Positions 8,994 to 18,254 of a stretch of DNA of 64,000 nt are shown in pieces (within the stretch, counting starts at the first letter, position 1; each line of letters opens with the position of its first letter). The notes beneath the pieces were generated by a model that ran no database searches, was not told the origin of the DNA, and worked only from the letters and a program-made list of their open reading frames with translations. Position numbers and translations under genes: made by a program. Origin of the DNA: Streptomyces sp. NBC_01716 (GTDB lineage Bacteria; Actinomycetota; Actinomycetes; Streptomycetales; Streptomycetaceae); the NCBI RefSeq assembly GCF_036248275.1, contig NZ_CP109181.1, positions 7,564,001-7,628,000 of the forward strand, given 5' to 3'.

Positions 8994-9734
8994 TCACCGC
9001 AGGGTGACGCGGGCCGTCGGAGTCTTGCCCTCCAGTACGGCCCGGACACGCTGCTCCAGAACCCGGGCCCACTCCTGTGCTGTCGGCTTGCCGTCGACGG
9101 GCGCATGGACTGTTACCTCCACTGGTCCCACGCGTACGAGAATGTGGGTGAAGCGTTGCGTGTTGAAGGTCAGTCCGTTGCCGCCAACGCCGACTGGCTT
9201 CGGATCCCAGCAGTCATACAGCTTCTGGTTCAGCGCGAGGTTCTCCTCGACCATTTTGGTTGCCTCGGCAACACTCGATGAGGGGCCGAAGCCGTCCTCA
9301 CCGGTCGGCACGTTGAGCTCGAAGTGCGCGCCGTCGCCCTTGTCCTCATTACCGGCACTGACCATGCCCATGATCCCGAAACCATGTCCTTCAGCAGCCT
9401 CCTGCGGCATCGCACCGCACTCCAGGGCCCCGGCAGCGTTCTGCGCGTCGGCGGCGTCTCGCCAGCCCACCGAATCCGACCCCGAGAGCTTCCAGCCGGC
9501 GGGAAGTTCCTCTGTGGTGGGCAGCATTCTTGTGACCTCGTCCGAAGTGGGCAGACCGTTTCCGGAGGGGGCGGGCTGCTCCGACGTCTGCTTGCCCTGG
9601 TCGTCGTCCACCTGCTGTGATGGCTCGGCGTTGCCGCCGTCGGAACAAGCGGTGACGGATGCCGTGAGAAGGACAGCGAGGGCTGCCCCGGCGATCGCCC
9701 GAGCCGCGACGGTGCGTTGACACCACATCTCCAT
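8994..9734 (-). CDS. Secreted lipoprotein, unknown function
   Basis: The product is a 246-residue protein with a signal peptide and lipobox at Cys30 (LLTASVTAC), then a low-complexity polar linker, and a globular part containing the pair Cys-Gly (GALECGAMPQ) and LYDCWDPKPVG, whose cysteines may form a disulfide. The C-terminal part (ILVRVGPVEVTVHAPVDGKP) looks like a compact beta structure. The pattern resembles actinobacterial sensor-like lipoproteins, but I cannot name a family. It is monocistronic and in the same orientation as the neighbouring secreted-protein genes. Confidence 0.7.
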   Translation of the reverse strand: MEMWCQRTVAARAIAGAALAVLLTASVTACSDGGNAEPSQQVDDDQGKQTSEQPAPSGNGLPTSDEVTRMLPTTEELPAGWKLSGSDSVGWRDAADAQNAAGALECGAMPQEAAEGHGFGIMGMVSAGNEDKGDGAHFELNVPTGEDGFGPSSSVAEATKMVEENLALNQKLYDCWDPKPVGVGGNGLTFNTQRFTHILVRVGPVEVTVHAPVDGKPTAQEWARVLEQRVRAVLEGKTPTARVTLR

Positions 9735-9880
9735 ACCTCAATTCCCCTTCCGGCAAGGCGTGCTGAACAACCAACCCGGCCCCCCCGAGCCACCGGGTCC
9801 GGCAATACTGCGACGGGGTGGGGTGCAAGCGGGGCCGTGGTGAGCGAGCGGGTACGTATCTTCGCCGGCTTCGGACAGGC

Positions 9881-10309
9881 TCAGCAGGCTGCGTCGACGG
9901 AGCTCAGCTTGTTGTCGTGAGCAGGATTGAGGTCGTCCTTGAACCACCCCGGCATGGTTCCCAGCCGCCCGGTGTAGGTGCCGTCGTAGAGGATGATGGG
10001 GGTCGGTGTCCTGTTCCAGGCCGAGGTCGACTTGCCGTCGAGGTAGTCGGGGAGATGGTGTCGTCCGCAGCTGGGGACGACCCAGAGCAGTCCTTCGCCC
10101 TGGTAGTGCTGGAAGAAGCACGTGCCCGCCCCACAACGGTCATACGCGTCCTGCGCGATGACGTCGCTGCCGGCTCCGGTCACCCTGTACAGCCCGCTGA
10201 CCCCGGCGACTTCGGTGAACCGGGTCTCGGATGCGCTTGCGGAGCTTGGTCCGGCAAGCGTCGCTGCGAGCGCGGCGACACCGGCGAACACAGATAGCAG
10301 TTTCCGCAT
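9881..10309 (-). CDS. Secreted protein resembling peptidase inhibitor I36 / gamma-crystallin fold
   Basis: The product is a 142-residue protein starting at the ATG at 10309 with a cleavable signal peptide (MRKLLSVFAGVAALAATLAG, cleavage near SASA). The mature part has Cys pairs (DRCGAGTCFFQHYQGEG, then VPSCGRH) and ends NKLSSVDAAC. The order aromatic-Tyr-Gly, then Trp-Phe-Lys-Asp, then Asn-Lys-Leu-Ser-Ser-Val matches small beta/gamma-crystallin-like proteins of the Streptomyces metalloproteinase inhibitor type. The assignment is by pattern only; the start has a purine-rich GGGGGAAC upstream. Confidence 0.6.
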   Translation of the reverse strand: MRKLLSVFAGVAALAATLAGPSSASASETRFTEVAGVSGLYRVTGAGSDVIAQDAYDRCGAGTCFFQHYQGEGLLWVVPSCGRHHLPDYLDGKSTSAWNRTPTPIILYDGTYTGRLGTMPGWFKDDLNPAHDNKLSSVDAAC

Positions 10310-10494
10310 GGATGTTCCCCCTTTTGAGTGAGAAGTGGTGTGCTGGAGGTACTGAGATGGCGCGGCATTCCTGCTGTGACCAGTTGGACAAGGAACGGAA
10401 CGCGCGGGGGCGGCGTCGGCACCTCCCCGTTCCCCCACATCGTGACGCGCACCGTCGGCTGCGAGTTGGCGATGCGTGCGGCCCTACTTGTCGC

Positions 10495-11529
10495 TCAGCG
10501 CAGCCCGTTCGCATCCGGCAGACTGAGCGGCGCCGCCTGCCGGAGCTCTCTGGGCGTCACGCCGTACGCGGCGCGGAACGCCCGGCTGAAGTCCGCCGGG
10601 CGCGGGATCCCCCACCGGGCGGCGATGGCGCTGATGGACCGCCGCCGCAGCCGGGGGTCGGTGAGGTCGGCATGGCAGCGTTCCAGGCGCCGCCGACGTA
10701 TCGAGGCGCTGACGGTTTCCGGTTCGCTTCGGAACAGCAGGTGGAGGGTGCGTACGGAGACGTGGTGGTGGGCGGCGATGGCCGCAGGGTTCAACTCGGG
10801 GTCGCCCAGCTGGTGGTCGATGAAGGCGTTGATCCGGGCCAGCAGAACCGCATTGCGTGTCTCGGCGGGCAGGGTGTCCTGGGCTCCGAGCCTGGCCGCC
10901 ACCAGGGTGGCCGCCAGGTCCACCCCGATGGCGCCGAGCCGGGCCAGCTCCGCCTGGTCGCAGGTGCGGGCGGCCTGCGGCAGCTGTGCCAGGTACAGGC
11001 CGAGCAGGGCCGCCGACCCGGCCAGGGGCGACAGCGGCTCGGCCAGCAGCCGGTCGGCCCGGCCGTCGGCCAGTGGCGGGACGGGGCGCGGCAGCCGCAT
11101 CAGCGTCAGGCGGGTCTGGCGGCCGTGGTCGAGGAACTCGCAGGCCAGCGGATGTGAGGTGGAGAAGAGGGCCATGTTGCCGGCTTGGAGGCAGGCGACG
11201 CCGCGCGCCTGCTCCAGCCGGACCGAGCTGTCCCGGACCAGGAGCAGATAGTAGTTCTCGGGGTCGTGGCGGCGGATGTGGACCGGCGAGCGGCGGGCAG
11301 TCATCGGGGAGAAATCGAAGGTCGTCACCTGACTGTGCGGCAGCACGACGGCTTCCGCCCGGCCCCGGAAGACGGCCGTGTGCGCGCTGCGTACCGCCAC
11401 GGGCATGATTTCGTGGCCGACCATTTCGGACCACCAGCCGAACCGCTCCGGCGCCGGGACGGAATCGGTGCCCACCGTCACCACCGGCCCCGTACCGCCC
11501 TGTCCTGGCATCTCCGCGAAAACGGGCAT
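10495..11529 (-). CDS. AraC-family transcriptional regulator
   Basis: The product is a 344-residue regulator. The N-terminal two thirds form a cupin-like AraC-binding domain (VTVGTDSVPAPERFGWWSEM near the start). The C-terminal hundred residues hold the two helix-turn-helices of AraC proteins: NPAAIAAHHHVSVRTLHLLF and SISAIAARWGIPRPADFSRA, ending in AYGVTPRELRQ. No ribosome-binding site stands out before the ATG at 11529. No target operon adjoins it. Directly upstream is a short stretch resembling a LacI helix-turn-helix, possibly a relic. Confidence 0.85.
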   Translation of the reverse strand: MPVFAEMPGQGGTGPVVTVGTDSVPAPERFGWWSEMVGHEIMPVAVRSAHTAVFRGRAEAVVLPHSQVTTFDFSPMTARRSPVHIRRHDPENYYLLLVRDSSVRLEQARGVACLQAGNMALFSTSHPLACEFLDHGRQTRLTLMRLPRPVPPLADGRADRLLAEPLSPLAGSAALLGLYLAQLPQAARTCDQAELARLGAIGVDLAATLVAARLGAQDTLPAETRNAVLLARINAFIDHQLGDPELNPAAIAAHHHVSVRTLHLLFRSEPETVSASIRRRRLERCHADLTDPRLRRRSISAIAARWGIPRPADFSRAFRAAYGVTPRELRQAAPLSLPDANGLR

Positions 11530-11785
11530 GCAACTGATACTGCCTGACAGGACATCGATCGAGAAGACCGCTACTTCGGCCGGGCGGCCGCTGGTGCCGG
11601 GCGCGCCGACGGTTCAGCACCCGGGAGACGGTCGTCGGCTGACCGGCGGGACGCCTTCCTGGACTCCCGCGCGGCCAGGCCCTGCTCGTGTGAGACCCGC
11701 GGAATGCCCCGATACGCCGCAGCCCCCAGCTTTCATCCGAGGCCGATCTTGAGACCATGAGCAGCCCGTGGCAGGCTCATGCCGC

Positions 11786-12370
11786 ATGATCGATGAATTC
11801 GCGAAGGACAACCTGCACGGGAGATTGCGGCGGGACCGCGAGGCGCTGCTCTGGAAACTCGACGGCTTGTCCGAATACGACGCCCGCCGGCCTTTGACAG
11901 CGACCGGGACCAACCTCCTCGGACTGGTCAAACACGTGGCCAGCGTCGAGGCCAGGTACTTCGGCGAGGTCTTTGACCGCCCTTCCCCGGAACCGCTGCC
12001 CCGGTGGCAGGACTCCGACGGCAGCGATCTGTGGGCGACCGAGGACGAGACCCGCGATCAGATCATCGGGTTCTACCGGCGCACGTGGGAACACTCGGAC
12101 GCGACGATCAACGAGCTTCCCCTCGACGCCCCCGGCCATGTGCCGTGGTGGCCGGAGCCTTATGCCGACACGAACCTGTTCGCCGTCATGGTCCATGTCC
12201 TTGGCGAGTCCGTCCGGCATGCCGGGCACGCCGACATCCTGCGTGAGGGCCTCGACGGCCGGACCGGGCTGCGCGCCGAACACGAGACGCGGATCGACGA
12301 GGAAGCCCGTGCGGCCTACTGCGCGAAGATCGAACAGGCCGCCAGGTCGGCCGCTCCAATCAAGGCCTAG
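11786..12370 (+). CDS. DinB-family protein (DUF664-like)
   Basis: The product is a 194-residue four-helix-bundle protein. Key features are the first helix (LLWKLDGLSEYDARRPLTAT), the metal-ligand His of helix 2 (GLVKHVASVEARYFGEVF) and the paired His residues of the last helix (LGESVRHAGHADILREGLDG). The ATG at 11786 is chosen over an in-frame GTG at 11768 because family members begin close to this point. DinB proteins bind a divalent metal and some are thiol transferases; the role here is unknown. A CATGAGC/GCTCATG inverted repeat lies just upstream near 11755-11780. Confidence 0.82.
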   Translation: MIDEFAKDNLHGRLRRDREALLWKLDGLSEYDARRPLTATGTNLLGLVKHVASVEARYFGEVFDRPSPEPLPRWQDSDGSDLWATEDETRDQIIGFYRRTWEHSDATINELPLDAPGHVPWWPEPYADTNLFAVMVHVLGESVRHAGHADILREGLDGRTGLRAEHETRIDEEARAAYCAKIEQAARSAAPIKA

Positions 12371-12403
12371 AGGTTGTCGCACGTGACGTGATGTCCGGGC
12401 GGC

Positions 12404-12912
12404 ATGATGCCGGTCGTGGGTGCTGATCTGTCGAAGCGTCTGGTTCCTGATGAACTCTGGAAGCCGGCCGCCCCGTTGCCGCCGACGTTCGGCACGTCGC
12501 CCGCCACCGCGCATCGCCGCTTCACGGTATGGACCGAGGCCGGCCGGCGGCGTCGACCGCACCGGGCGGCAACGACAGCCTCGTCCTCAAGCCGCTCATC
12601 CGCGGCATACCCGCCCTCCGGTCCCGCCGGGGACCATGGCGGCACCGGACCCCGTCAAACTCCGCGCCGACAAGGCGTACTTCTCCGCCGAACACCTGGC
12701 CTGGCTGCGCGAGCGCGGGCTCGTCGCGCGCATCGCGCGGCCCGGCATCGAGCCCGGCGAACGCCACGGTCGGCACCACTGGAAGACCGAACGGCCGACC
12801 GCCTGGCTCTTCGGCTACCGCCGCCTCACCGTCCGATACGAACGAAAGGGCTCGCACCTCCTCGCCTTCCCCGGCCTGGCCGCCGCCCTGACCTGCTACA
12901 AGAAACTCGTGT
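12404..12912 (+). pseudogene. IS5-family transposase relic
   Basis: Transposase pieces appear in order but in different frames. The N-terminus MPVVGADLSKRLVPDELW is fused to PPTFGTSPATAHRRFTVWTE, so an internal segment is lost. A middle piece carries LVLKPLIRGIPALRSRRGPW. The C-terminal piece reads KLRADKAYFSAEHLAWLRER and RRLTVRYERKGSHLLAF. The order matches IS5-family transposases common in Streptomyces. Deletions and at least one frameshift make it inactive. No terminal repeats were identified with confidence. Confidence 0.8.
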
Positions 12913-13236
12913 CACTTTCGGGGTATGCATTCGCCGACGGCAGACAGGAAACAGCGCCGAAAGACTGGATAGTTGCGCCGAGGCCGTGTCAACCTACAAC
13001 GTCCCGCAAAACACCAGGTCAGACGGTGCGGTAACTCGGCACGAACAGGGCTGCGGGTGATTCGCAGCTCCACGTCACATCAGAATGCCTTGCTGGCATG
13101 GACGCTGCGTAGGAGACGCCGGAGGGTCCATGACATCCCAGCCGTCGCGGGGCGATCGCACCGCCGAGTGCGAGAAAGCCGACGTCGCCGCGGCATCACC
13201 GCCATTGTGACTGAGCGCCCTACTTGGCCCGTGTCC

Positions 13237-14425
13237 ATGGCAGATCCCGGGACACGCGTGCTCTCGCTCGTACCGCCGCCCAGCGAACCGTCGTACGCAG
13301 ACGCGGAGTTGCTGGACGGCGAGCCGGGTTTGAGCGATGTCCTGTTGCTGCAGCGCCGGTTCGCAGGCGGGGCGGACGAGGAGGACGAGCAGCTGTTCTT
13401 CATGGACGCGCTGGTCGAGTACCAGTGGGCGCGAGATGTGGCGGGCCTGGCGTCCTCGACGCTGGACGGCCTGACGAAGCCGGTGATCGAGGTGTGCGAC
13501 CAGTACGGTGTGGTGCCGTGGCGGTTGACGCCGCGTCACGTCGACGGCTACTTCGCCGGGGTCGGCAAGCGTCAGGCGCCGACGGTGCGATCGAAGCTGA
13601 ACCGGATCGACCACTTCTTCGCATTCCTGGAGCAACGCTACGCGCACGAGATCTTCCGGCGGTTCGGGGCGGCGGTCGAGTCGCCGGTCGATCCGTTCAA
13701 CCGGCATGCACACCGCGGTGACTTCGGCCTTCGGGTGCCGCCGTCGGCGCGGGCGGTTGGCGAGTTCTTCGCCGGCTGGCGGCGGGAGCTGGCGCACGCC
13801 CGCAAGGAGGCGGTGGCGTGCAGGGACTACGTGATGGCGAAGTTGATCTACATCTCCGGGGTGCGGGCTTCGGAGCTGTGCCGGATGTGCATGAAGGACC
13901 TGCACTGGGAGGCCGGCGACTTCGGGCGGTTCGTCGTTCAGGGCAAGGGCGCCCGAGGGTCGGGGCCGCGGCAGCGAGAGGCGCTTCTGTTCGCCGAGGG
14001 GCGTGAGTTGCTGTGGTGGATACGTGGAGGAGGTCCGAGGGTTGTTCTCGGACGGTCCGGAGCACCCTGAGTCGCCGGTGTGGCCCTCTGAGCGCCTGGC
14101 GCGAGATCTTGGCGGCATGCCGAACCCTGTCGGCCCAGCGGTGACAACGCCGACACTACGGAAGGCGTTGGCGAGAGCCTCGGAGGCTCACCTGGCAGGT
14201 CCGGTCGAGCGGATCTTTCCTCACCTGCTTCGGCATGCTTGTGCCACACACCGTTACGAGGCGGGGATGTCGCTGTGGGAGGTGCAGAAGTTGCTCGGCC
14301 ATGACTGGACGACGACCACGGTTCGATACATTTTGTCCGCTCAGAGCGATCCAGAGATGGCCAGCCGACGTTCGTCGGCTCGGGCCGCACAACGACTGCG
14401 CGTGGACACGGGGGGTCTGTCGTGA
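13237..14425 (+). pseudogene. Tyrosine recombinase/integrase with +1 frameshift
   Basis: The frame from the ATG at 13237 encodes a core-binding domain (VEYQWARDVAGLASSTLDGL) and the first catalytic block (YISGVRASELCRMCMKDLHW, with the catalytic Arg). Near 14020 the sequence moves to the next frame, where the rest follows: HLLRHACATHRYEAGMSLWE (HxxR block), then LLGHDWTTTTVRYILSAQ with the LGH and Tyr nucleophile. All catalytic residues exist, so one extra base after tggtgg separates two otherwise sound halves. The stop overlaps the next gene as GTGA, implying coupling in the ancestral operon. Confidence 0.8.
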
Positions 14426-14757
14426 AGTGGAACCTGCGGTGGGCAGCGGCCAACCGAGGCATCTGGAGACCCAGTGACCTGATGCCCGTGTTCAAAGAAG
14501 TCGGCTTCAATCCGTCGATGTCGAAGGTCTCCGCGCTCTGGTCGGGCACACCGGTAACGGTGCGGTTGGACGACCTGGACCTGATCTGCGCTGCTCTTCA
14601 GTGCACGGTCGCGGACCTGCTCGTCGCCGAACCTGTAGCCGGGGAAACGCCGGTAGCCCAGGACGAAGGGCTCGCGACGGCTGCGGGTGAGTCGCCCAGG
14701 CCGGTTCCGCGCCGGTCCACCGGGGCGGGGCGGCCCAGGTCGCTCCCACCGAATTGA
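14422..14757 (+). CDS. XRE/Cro-type helix-turn-helix protein of the recombinase module
   Basis: The product is a 111-residue protein. Residues about 1-70 form a Cro/C1-type helix-turn-helix of the kind with no separate turn motif (VFKEVGFNPSMSKVSALWSG, then LDDLDLICAALQCTVADLLV). The C-terminal tail is Pro/Arg-rich and probably disordered. The GTG start at 14422 overlaps the recombinase stop by 4 bp. Its stop abuts the third gene of the module. It probably regulates or assists the flanking recombinases; that is inferred from gene order. Confidence 0.75.
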   Translation: MKWNLRWAAANRGIWRPSDLMPVFKEVGFNPSMSKVSALWSGTPVTVRLDDLDLICAALQCTVADLLVAEPVAGETPVAQDEGLATAAGESPRPVPRRSTGAGRPRSLPPN

Positions 14758-14758
14758 G

Positions 14759-15695
14759 GTGGCCCCAAGACGAAAGTGCCTGCCCTCGCTGGGGCAGTGC
14801 GTCGGCTGCCTCGGCTGGGGGCTGCGGGTTCAGTCACCGTTCTGCTCCCCCTGCCACCAGTGGCGCTCCAAATGGAATCACCCGGAGGGCGAGTGCAGAC
14901 GGTGCAAGCGGCTGTGGCGCATCAATGACGAAGGCTTCTGCGCCACTATGCGCCGCTACCTCATCTACCTGGCCGAGCCACTCGCCGACTGGACCACCCG
15001 CTACACCACCTTGCGCCAGGTGACGGAGGCCGACGTCACGGCCGCTGTCACCGCGGTCAAAGGCCCACGCGCCCACGAGCGCGATGTGGCGATCCGGTCG
15101 CTCTTCCGAGCCCTGAAACACGCCAAGCTCGTCTTCGTCGACCCCACCCTTGGACTCCCCGTCACCCGTCAGGAACTGCTGCCCACAACTGGCCCCCGAC
15201 CGGCTGGCCGGGCTCTTGGAGACCAGCTCCAACCCGGCTACCCGTTTGGTTCTCGCCTTGGTCGCCCTCCACGCAAGCAGCGGCACCGACCTGCGCAACC
15301 TTGTCCTCTCCGACGTGCTGCTCACCCGACGGCAACTTCTGATCCGCCGCCCCCACGGCCGTCACGTCGTCCACCTCGACAACACCACAGCTGACCTACT
15401 GCACGCCTGGCTCCGCTACCGCCATCAGCGTTCGCCACGCACCGTCAACGCGCACCTCCTGGTCACTCAACAGACCGCCAGCACGACCGATCCTGTCTCC
15501 GCGGACTACGTCTACAGGCGCTTCGATCCCGCCGGTCTGACTCTGCGCGCAGTTCGCGCCGGCAGAATCCTGGACGAGGCCCGCGAGACCGAAGATCCCG
15601 TCCACCTCGTCCGTGTCTTCGGAATCTCCATCACCACTGCCATGAAGTACATCCACGCTGCCCACCCCCACCGCGCCGGCCCTGTTCCTCACTGA
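14759..15695 (+). pseudogene. Third gene of recombinase module, zinc-ribbon plus recombinase-like, frameshifted
   Basis: From a GTG at 14759 the first part carries clustered cysteines (CVGCLGWGLR, then CSPCHQW and CRRCKRLW), suggesting zinc binding, followed by an alpha-helical core-binding-like region. Near 15181-15187 the continuation jumps to the next frame (PQLAPDRLAGLLETSSNPAT, later LVALHASSGTDLRNLVLSDV and LHAWLRYRHQRSPRTVNAHL). The fold pattern is integrase-like but I see no clear HxxR or catalytic Tyr, so it may be a non-catalytic partner. One extra base accounts for the break. Confidence 0.65.
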
Positions 15696-15762
15696 GGCAG
15701 TCGCCCGCCCCCGGGAAGCACGTGCACCCCCAAATAGCGTCACTCCAGGACCTGACCTGCCT

Positions 15763-16557
15763 TCACGATGGCGGCAGCTCAGTGTTGTGTCTCTCGGCAG
15801 GCACTCGCTCGATGCGGGTCCAGCCCCTCCAGCCCCGCTCCTCCAGGATCGCCAACAGCCGCGCGGCGTGCGGTGAGGACTCGACCATGGTTGAGTCCAG
15901 CAGGTCGACAAACTGATCGTCGATGCCGTCATCGGCACCCACCTCGCCGGCCTCCACAGCGCGAACCATCAAGCGCTCCATGATGTCGGCGACCTCGACG
16001 ATCCGCGGATCGTCGGCCGGCCAGTCGAGTGCCCCGCTGAGAAGGCTGTAGAGCCTTACCATCTCGGGGTCGTCCAGCTCCTCGTGCTTCTTGGCGATCA
16101 CGGAGTCGATCGAATGCGGCACCTGGGCGGCGATCATGATCCAGGCGTCCCGCTCCATCTCGATGTACCGCTCCTCAACGCCGAGACCGCGCAGCCGGTC
16201 GAGGTAGTCCACAACGCTCTGCGGAAGCGCCAGGTGCTCTCCGGCGGCGAGCCTGGCGAGTCGGCTGCGAGTGTCCTGCAGCCGCCGGATCTCGGCACGC
16301 AGGGCCTTGTCGATCTCCTGGACGCCGCCGGTGAACTCCTCCGGGCCGGCGGCGAGGAGTTCCTGCACCCGGGCCAGCGGCACGCCGGCGTCTGCGAGGG
16401 TGCGGATCCGGATCAGTCGCACGACCGCGACGGCGTCGTAGTTCCGGTATCCGGACCGGTCGCGCTCGGGCTCCGGCAGCAACCCGATCCGGTGGTAGTG
16501 GCGTACCGCCCGCACCGTCACCCCGGCGTACGCCGCAAGCTGGCTGATGGTGAGCAT
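15763..16557 (-). CDS. MerR-family transcriptional regulator
   Basis: The product is a 264-residue regulator with the MerR winged helix at the N-terminus (MLTISQLAAYAGVTVRAVRH, then YHRIGLLPEPERDRSGYRNY), a dimerisation helix (residues about 75-120) and a long C-terminal alpha-helical domain that could bind an effector. It lies 15 bp upstream of nothing on its own strand, but directly downstream, in transcription order, of a two-gene ABC exporter, so it may be the last gene of that operon and its regulator. The inducer is not evident; no metal-binding Cys cluster is visible. Confidence 0.88.
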   Translation of the reverse strand: MLTISQLAAYAGVTVRAVRHYHRIGLLPEPERDRSGYRNYDAVAVVRLIRIRTLADAGVPLARVQELLAAGPEEFTGGVQEIDKALRAEIRRLQDTRSRLARLAAGEHLALPQSVVDYLDRLRGLGVEERYIEMERDAWIMIAAQVPHSIDSVIAKKHEELDDPEMVRLYSLLSGALDWPADDPRIVEVADIMERLMVRAVEAGEVGADDGIDDQFVDLLDSTMVESSPHAARLLAILEERGWRGWTRIERVPAERHNTELPPS

Positions 16558-16572
16558 GGGTCTCAGACTGCC

Positions 16573-17334
16573 TCAGGCGATCTTCCGGCGATAGGCGGCC
16601 ATCGCGAAGATGTACGCCACGACGAGGATGCCGACGCACCATGCGAGGGCGGTCCAGATGTCGTCGCCGACCGGCTGCTGGGCGAACAGGTTGCGGATCG
16701 TGTTGACGATCGACGTCACCGGCTGATGTTCGGCGAACCAGCGCACCGGACCGGGCATCGTCTTTGTGGGCACGAACGCCGAACTGACGAACGGCAGGAA
16801 GATGAGCGGGTAGGCGAACGCGCCCGCTCCCTCAACCGACGACGCAGAGAGCCCGGGGATCACGGCGAGCCAGGTCAACGCCAGGGTGAACAAGAACAGG
16901 ATGCCGGCGACCGCGAGCCACGCCGCCACTCCTGCCCCGGAGCGGAAGCCCATGAGCACAGCGACGCCCACGACGAGCACGAGCGCGATCAGATTGGCGA
17001 CCAAAGAGGTGACGACGTGGGCCCACAGCACACCCGACCGCGCGATCGGCATGGACTGGAACCGCTCGAAGATCCCGCTCTTCACATCGGTGAACAGCCG
17101 GTACGCGGTATATGAGATGCCCGATGCGATGGTCATGAGCAGGATGCCGGGCAGCATGTAGTTCACATACGAAACCGACCCGGTATCAATGGCGCCGCCG
17201 AACACGTAGACGAACATCAACATCATGGCGACCGGCGTGATGGCGGTCGTGATGATGGTGTCCATGCTGCGTGTGACATGGCGCAGGGTCCGCCCCGTGA
17301 GCGCGACAGTGTCGTTGAAGAAGTACGCGGTCAT
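16573..17334 (-). CDS. ABC-2 type exporter permease (DrrB-like)
   Basis: The product is a 253-residue membrane protein with six hydrophobic spans and the ABC-2 signature region (YRLFTDVKSGIFERFQSMPI, then ARSGVLWAHVVTSLVANLIA) seen in daunorubicin-resistance-type permeases. The last span ends AYIFAMAAYRRKIA. Its ATG overlaps the stop of the ATPase gene by 4 bp (ATGA), so the two are translationally coupled. The exported substrate cannot be told; MerR control suggests a toxic compound. Confidence 0.9.
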   Translation of the reverse strand: MTAYFFNDTVALTGRTLRHVTRSMDTIITTAITPVAMMLMFVYVFGGAIDTGSVSYVNYMLPGILLMTIASGISYTAYRLFTDVKSGIFERFQSMPIARSGVLWAHVVTSLVANLIALVLVVGVAVLMGFRSGAGVAAWLAVAGILFLFTLALTWLAVIPGLSASSVEGAGAFAYPLIFLPFVSSAFVPTKTMPGPVRWFAEHQPVTSIVNTIRNLFAQQPVGDDIWTALAWCVGILVVAYIFAMAAYRRKIA

Positions 17335-18140
17335 CCTCGTCCCCCAGTTGTCGTGCCAGTGACGTCGTTCTTGTCGATGCCCCCGATGACCGCGAGGAAG
17401 ATCTCCTCGAGAGTCGGCTGCTTCTCGACGTACTCGACCTTGGCGGGCGGGAAGAGTTGCTTGAGCTCGGCGAGGGTGCCGTTCACAATGATCCGACCCT
17501 GGTGCAGGATCCCGATCCGGTCGGCCAATTGCTCGGCCTCGTCCAGGTACTGCGTGGTGAGCAGCACCGTCGTTCCATGGCCGGCGAGCTCCTTGACCGC
17601 ATCCCACACCTCAATGCGCGCCTCGGGGTCGAGTCCGGCCGTCGGCTCGTCCAGGAAAATCACCGGCGAATTCCCGATGAGGCTCATCGCGATGTCCAGC
17701 CGGCGGCGCATCCCACCCGAATACGTGGACACTCGCCGCGCGCCCGCCTCGCTCAGCGAAAAGCGCCTCAGCAGGGCATCCGCGATCGTGCCCGGGTCCT
17801 TGAGGTGTCGCAGCCTGGCGAGGAGTACGAGGTTCTCCCGACCGCTGAGGATCTCGTCGACGGCCGCGAACTGCCCGGTGAGACTGATGGACTCCCGCAC
17901 GTTCGCCGGTTGCGTGGCAACGTCGAAGCCATTGACGCTCGCCGCCCCCGCGTCGGCTTTCAGAAGTGTGGCGAGGATCCTCACCGTCGTGGTCTTGCCC
18001 GCTCCGTTGGAGCCGAGCAGGGCGAAGATGCTGCCCGGCACCACGTCGAAGTCCACACCGCGCAGCACTTCGAGCTTCCCGTACGACTTTTTGAGACCTT
18101 GCACGCGAATCGCCGGTCCGGCGATCGATTGGACTGTCAT
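17331..18140 (-). CDS. ABC exporter ATP-binding protein (DrrA-like)
   Basis: The product is a 269-residue ATPase with Walker A (LLGSNGAGKTTTVRILATLL), Q-loop (SLTGQFAAVDEILSGRENLV), signature (YSGGMRRRLDIAMSL), Walker B (VIFLDEPTAGLDPEARIEVW) and switch region (TTQYLDEAEQLADRIGILHQ). The C-terminal extension KVEYVEKQPTLEEIFLAV is typical of DrrA-type proteins. Two adjacent ATGs exist; the second (18140) is preferred because GGGAGG then sits about nine bases upstream, whereas it is only three bases from the first (18146). Confidence 0.92.
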   Translation of the reverse strand: MTVQSIAGPAIRVQGLKKSYGKLEVLRGVDFDVVPGSIFALLGSNGAGKTTTVRILATLLKADAGAASVNGFDVATQPANVRESISLTGQFAAVDEILSGRENLVLLARLRHLKDPGTIADALLRRFSLSEAGARRVSTYSGGMRRRLDIAMSLIGNSPVIFLDEPTAGLDPEARIEVWDAVKELAGHGTTVLLTTQYLDEAEQLADRIGILHQGRIIVNGTLAELKQLFPPAKVEYVEKQPTLEEIFLAVIGGIDKNDVTGTTTGGRG

Positions 18141-18254
18141 GGTCATCTTCCTCCCTCGTGGAGCTGTTCCAGGCGTCTGCGCGGAAGCCCCTCCGGAAGA
18201 ATGGAGGGTTGACCCAGCGTCAAGGTCAAGCCTGTTCCGACCATGACATCCAGA

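Noticed and set aside
11560..11720. A minus-strand stretch resembling a LacI helix-turn-helix (QPTTVSRVLN) upstream of the AraC gene.
   Set aside because: Only about a dozen residues match and the surrounding sequence is not LacI-like; too weak to list as a gene remnant.
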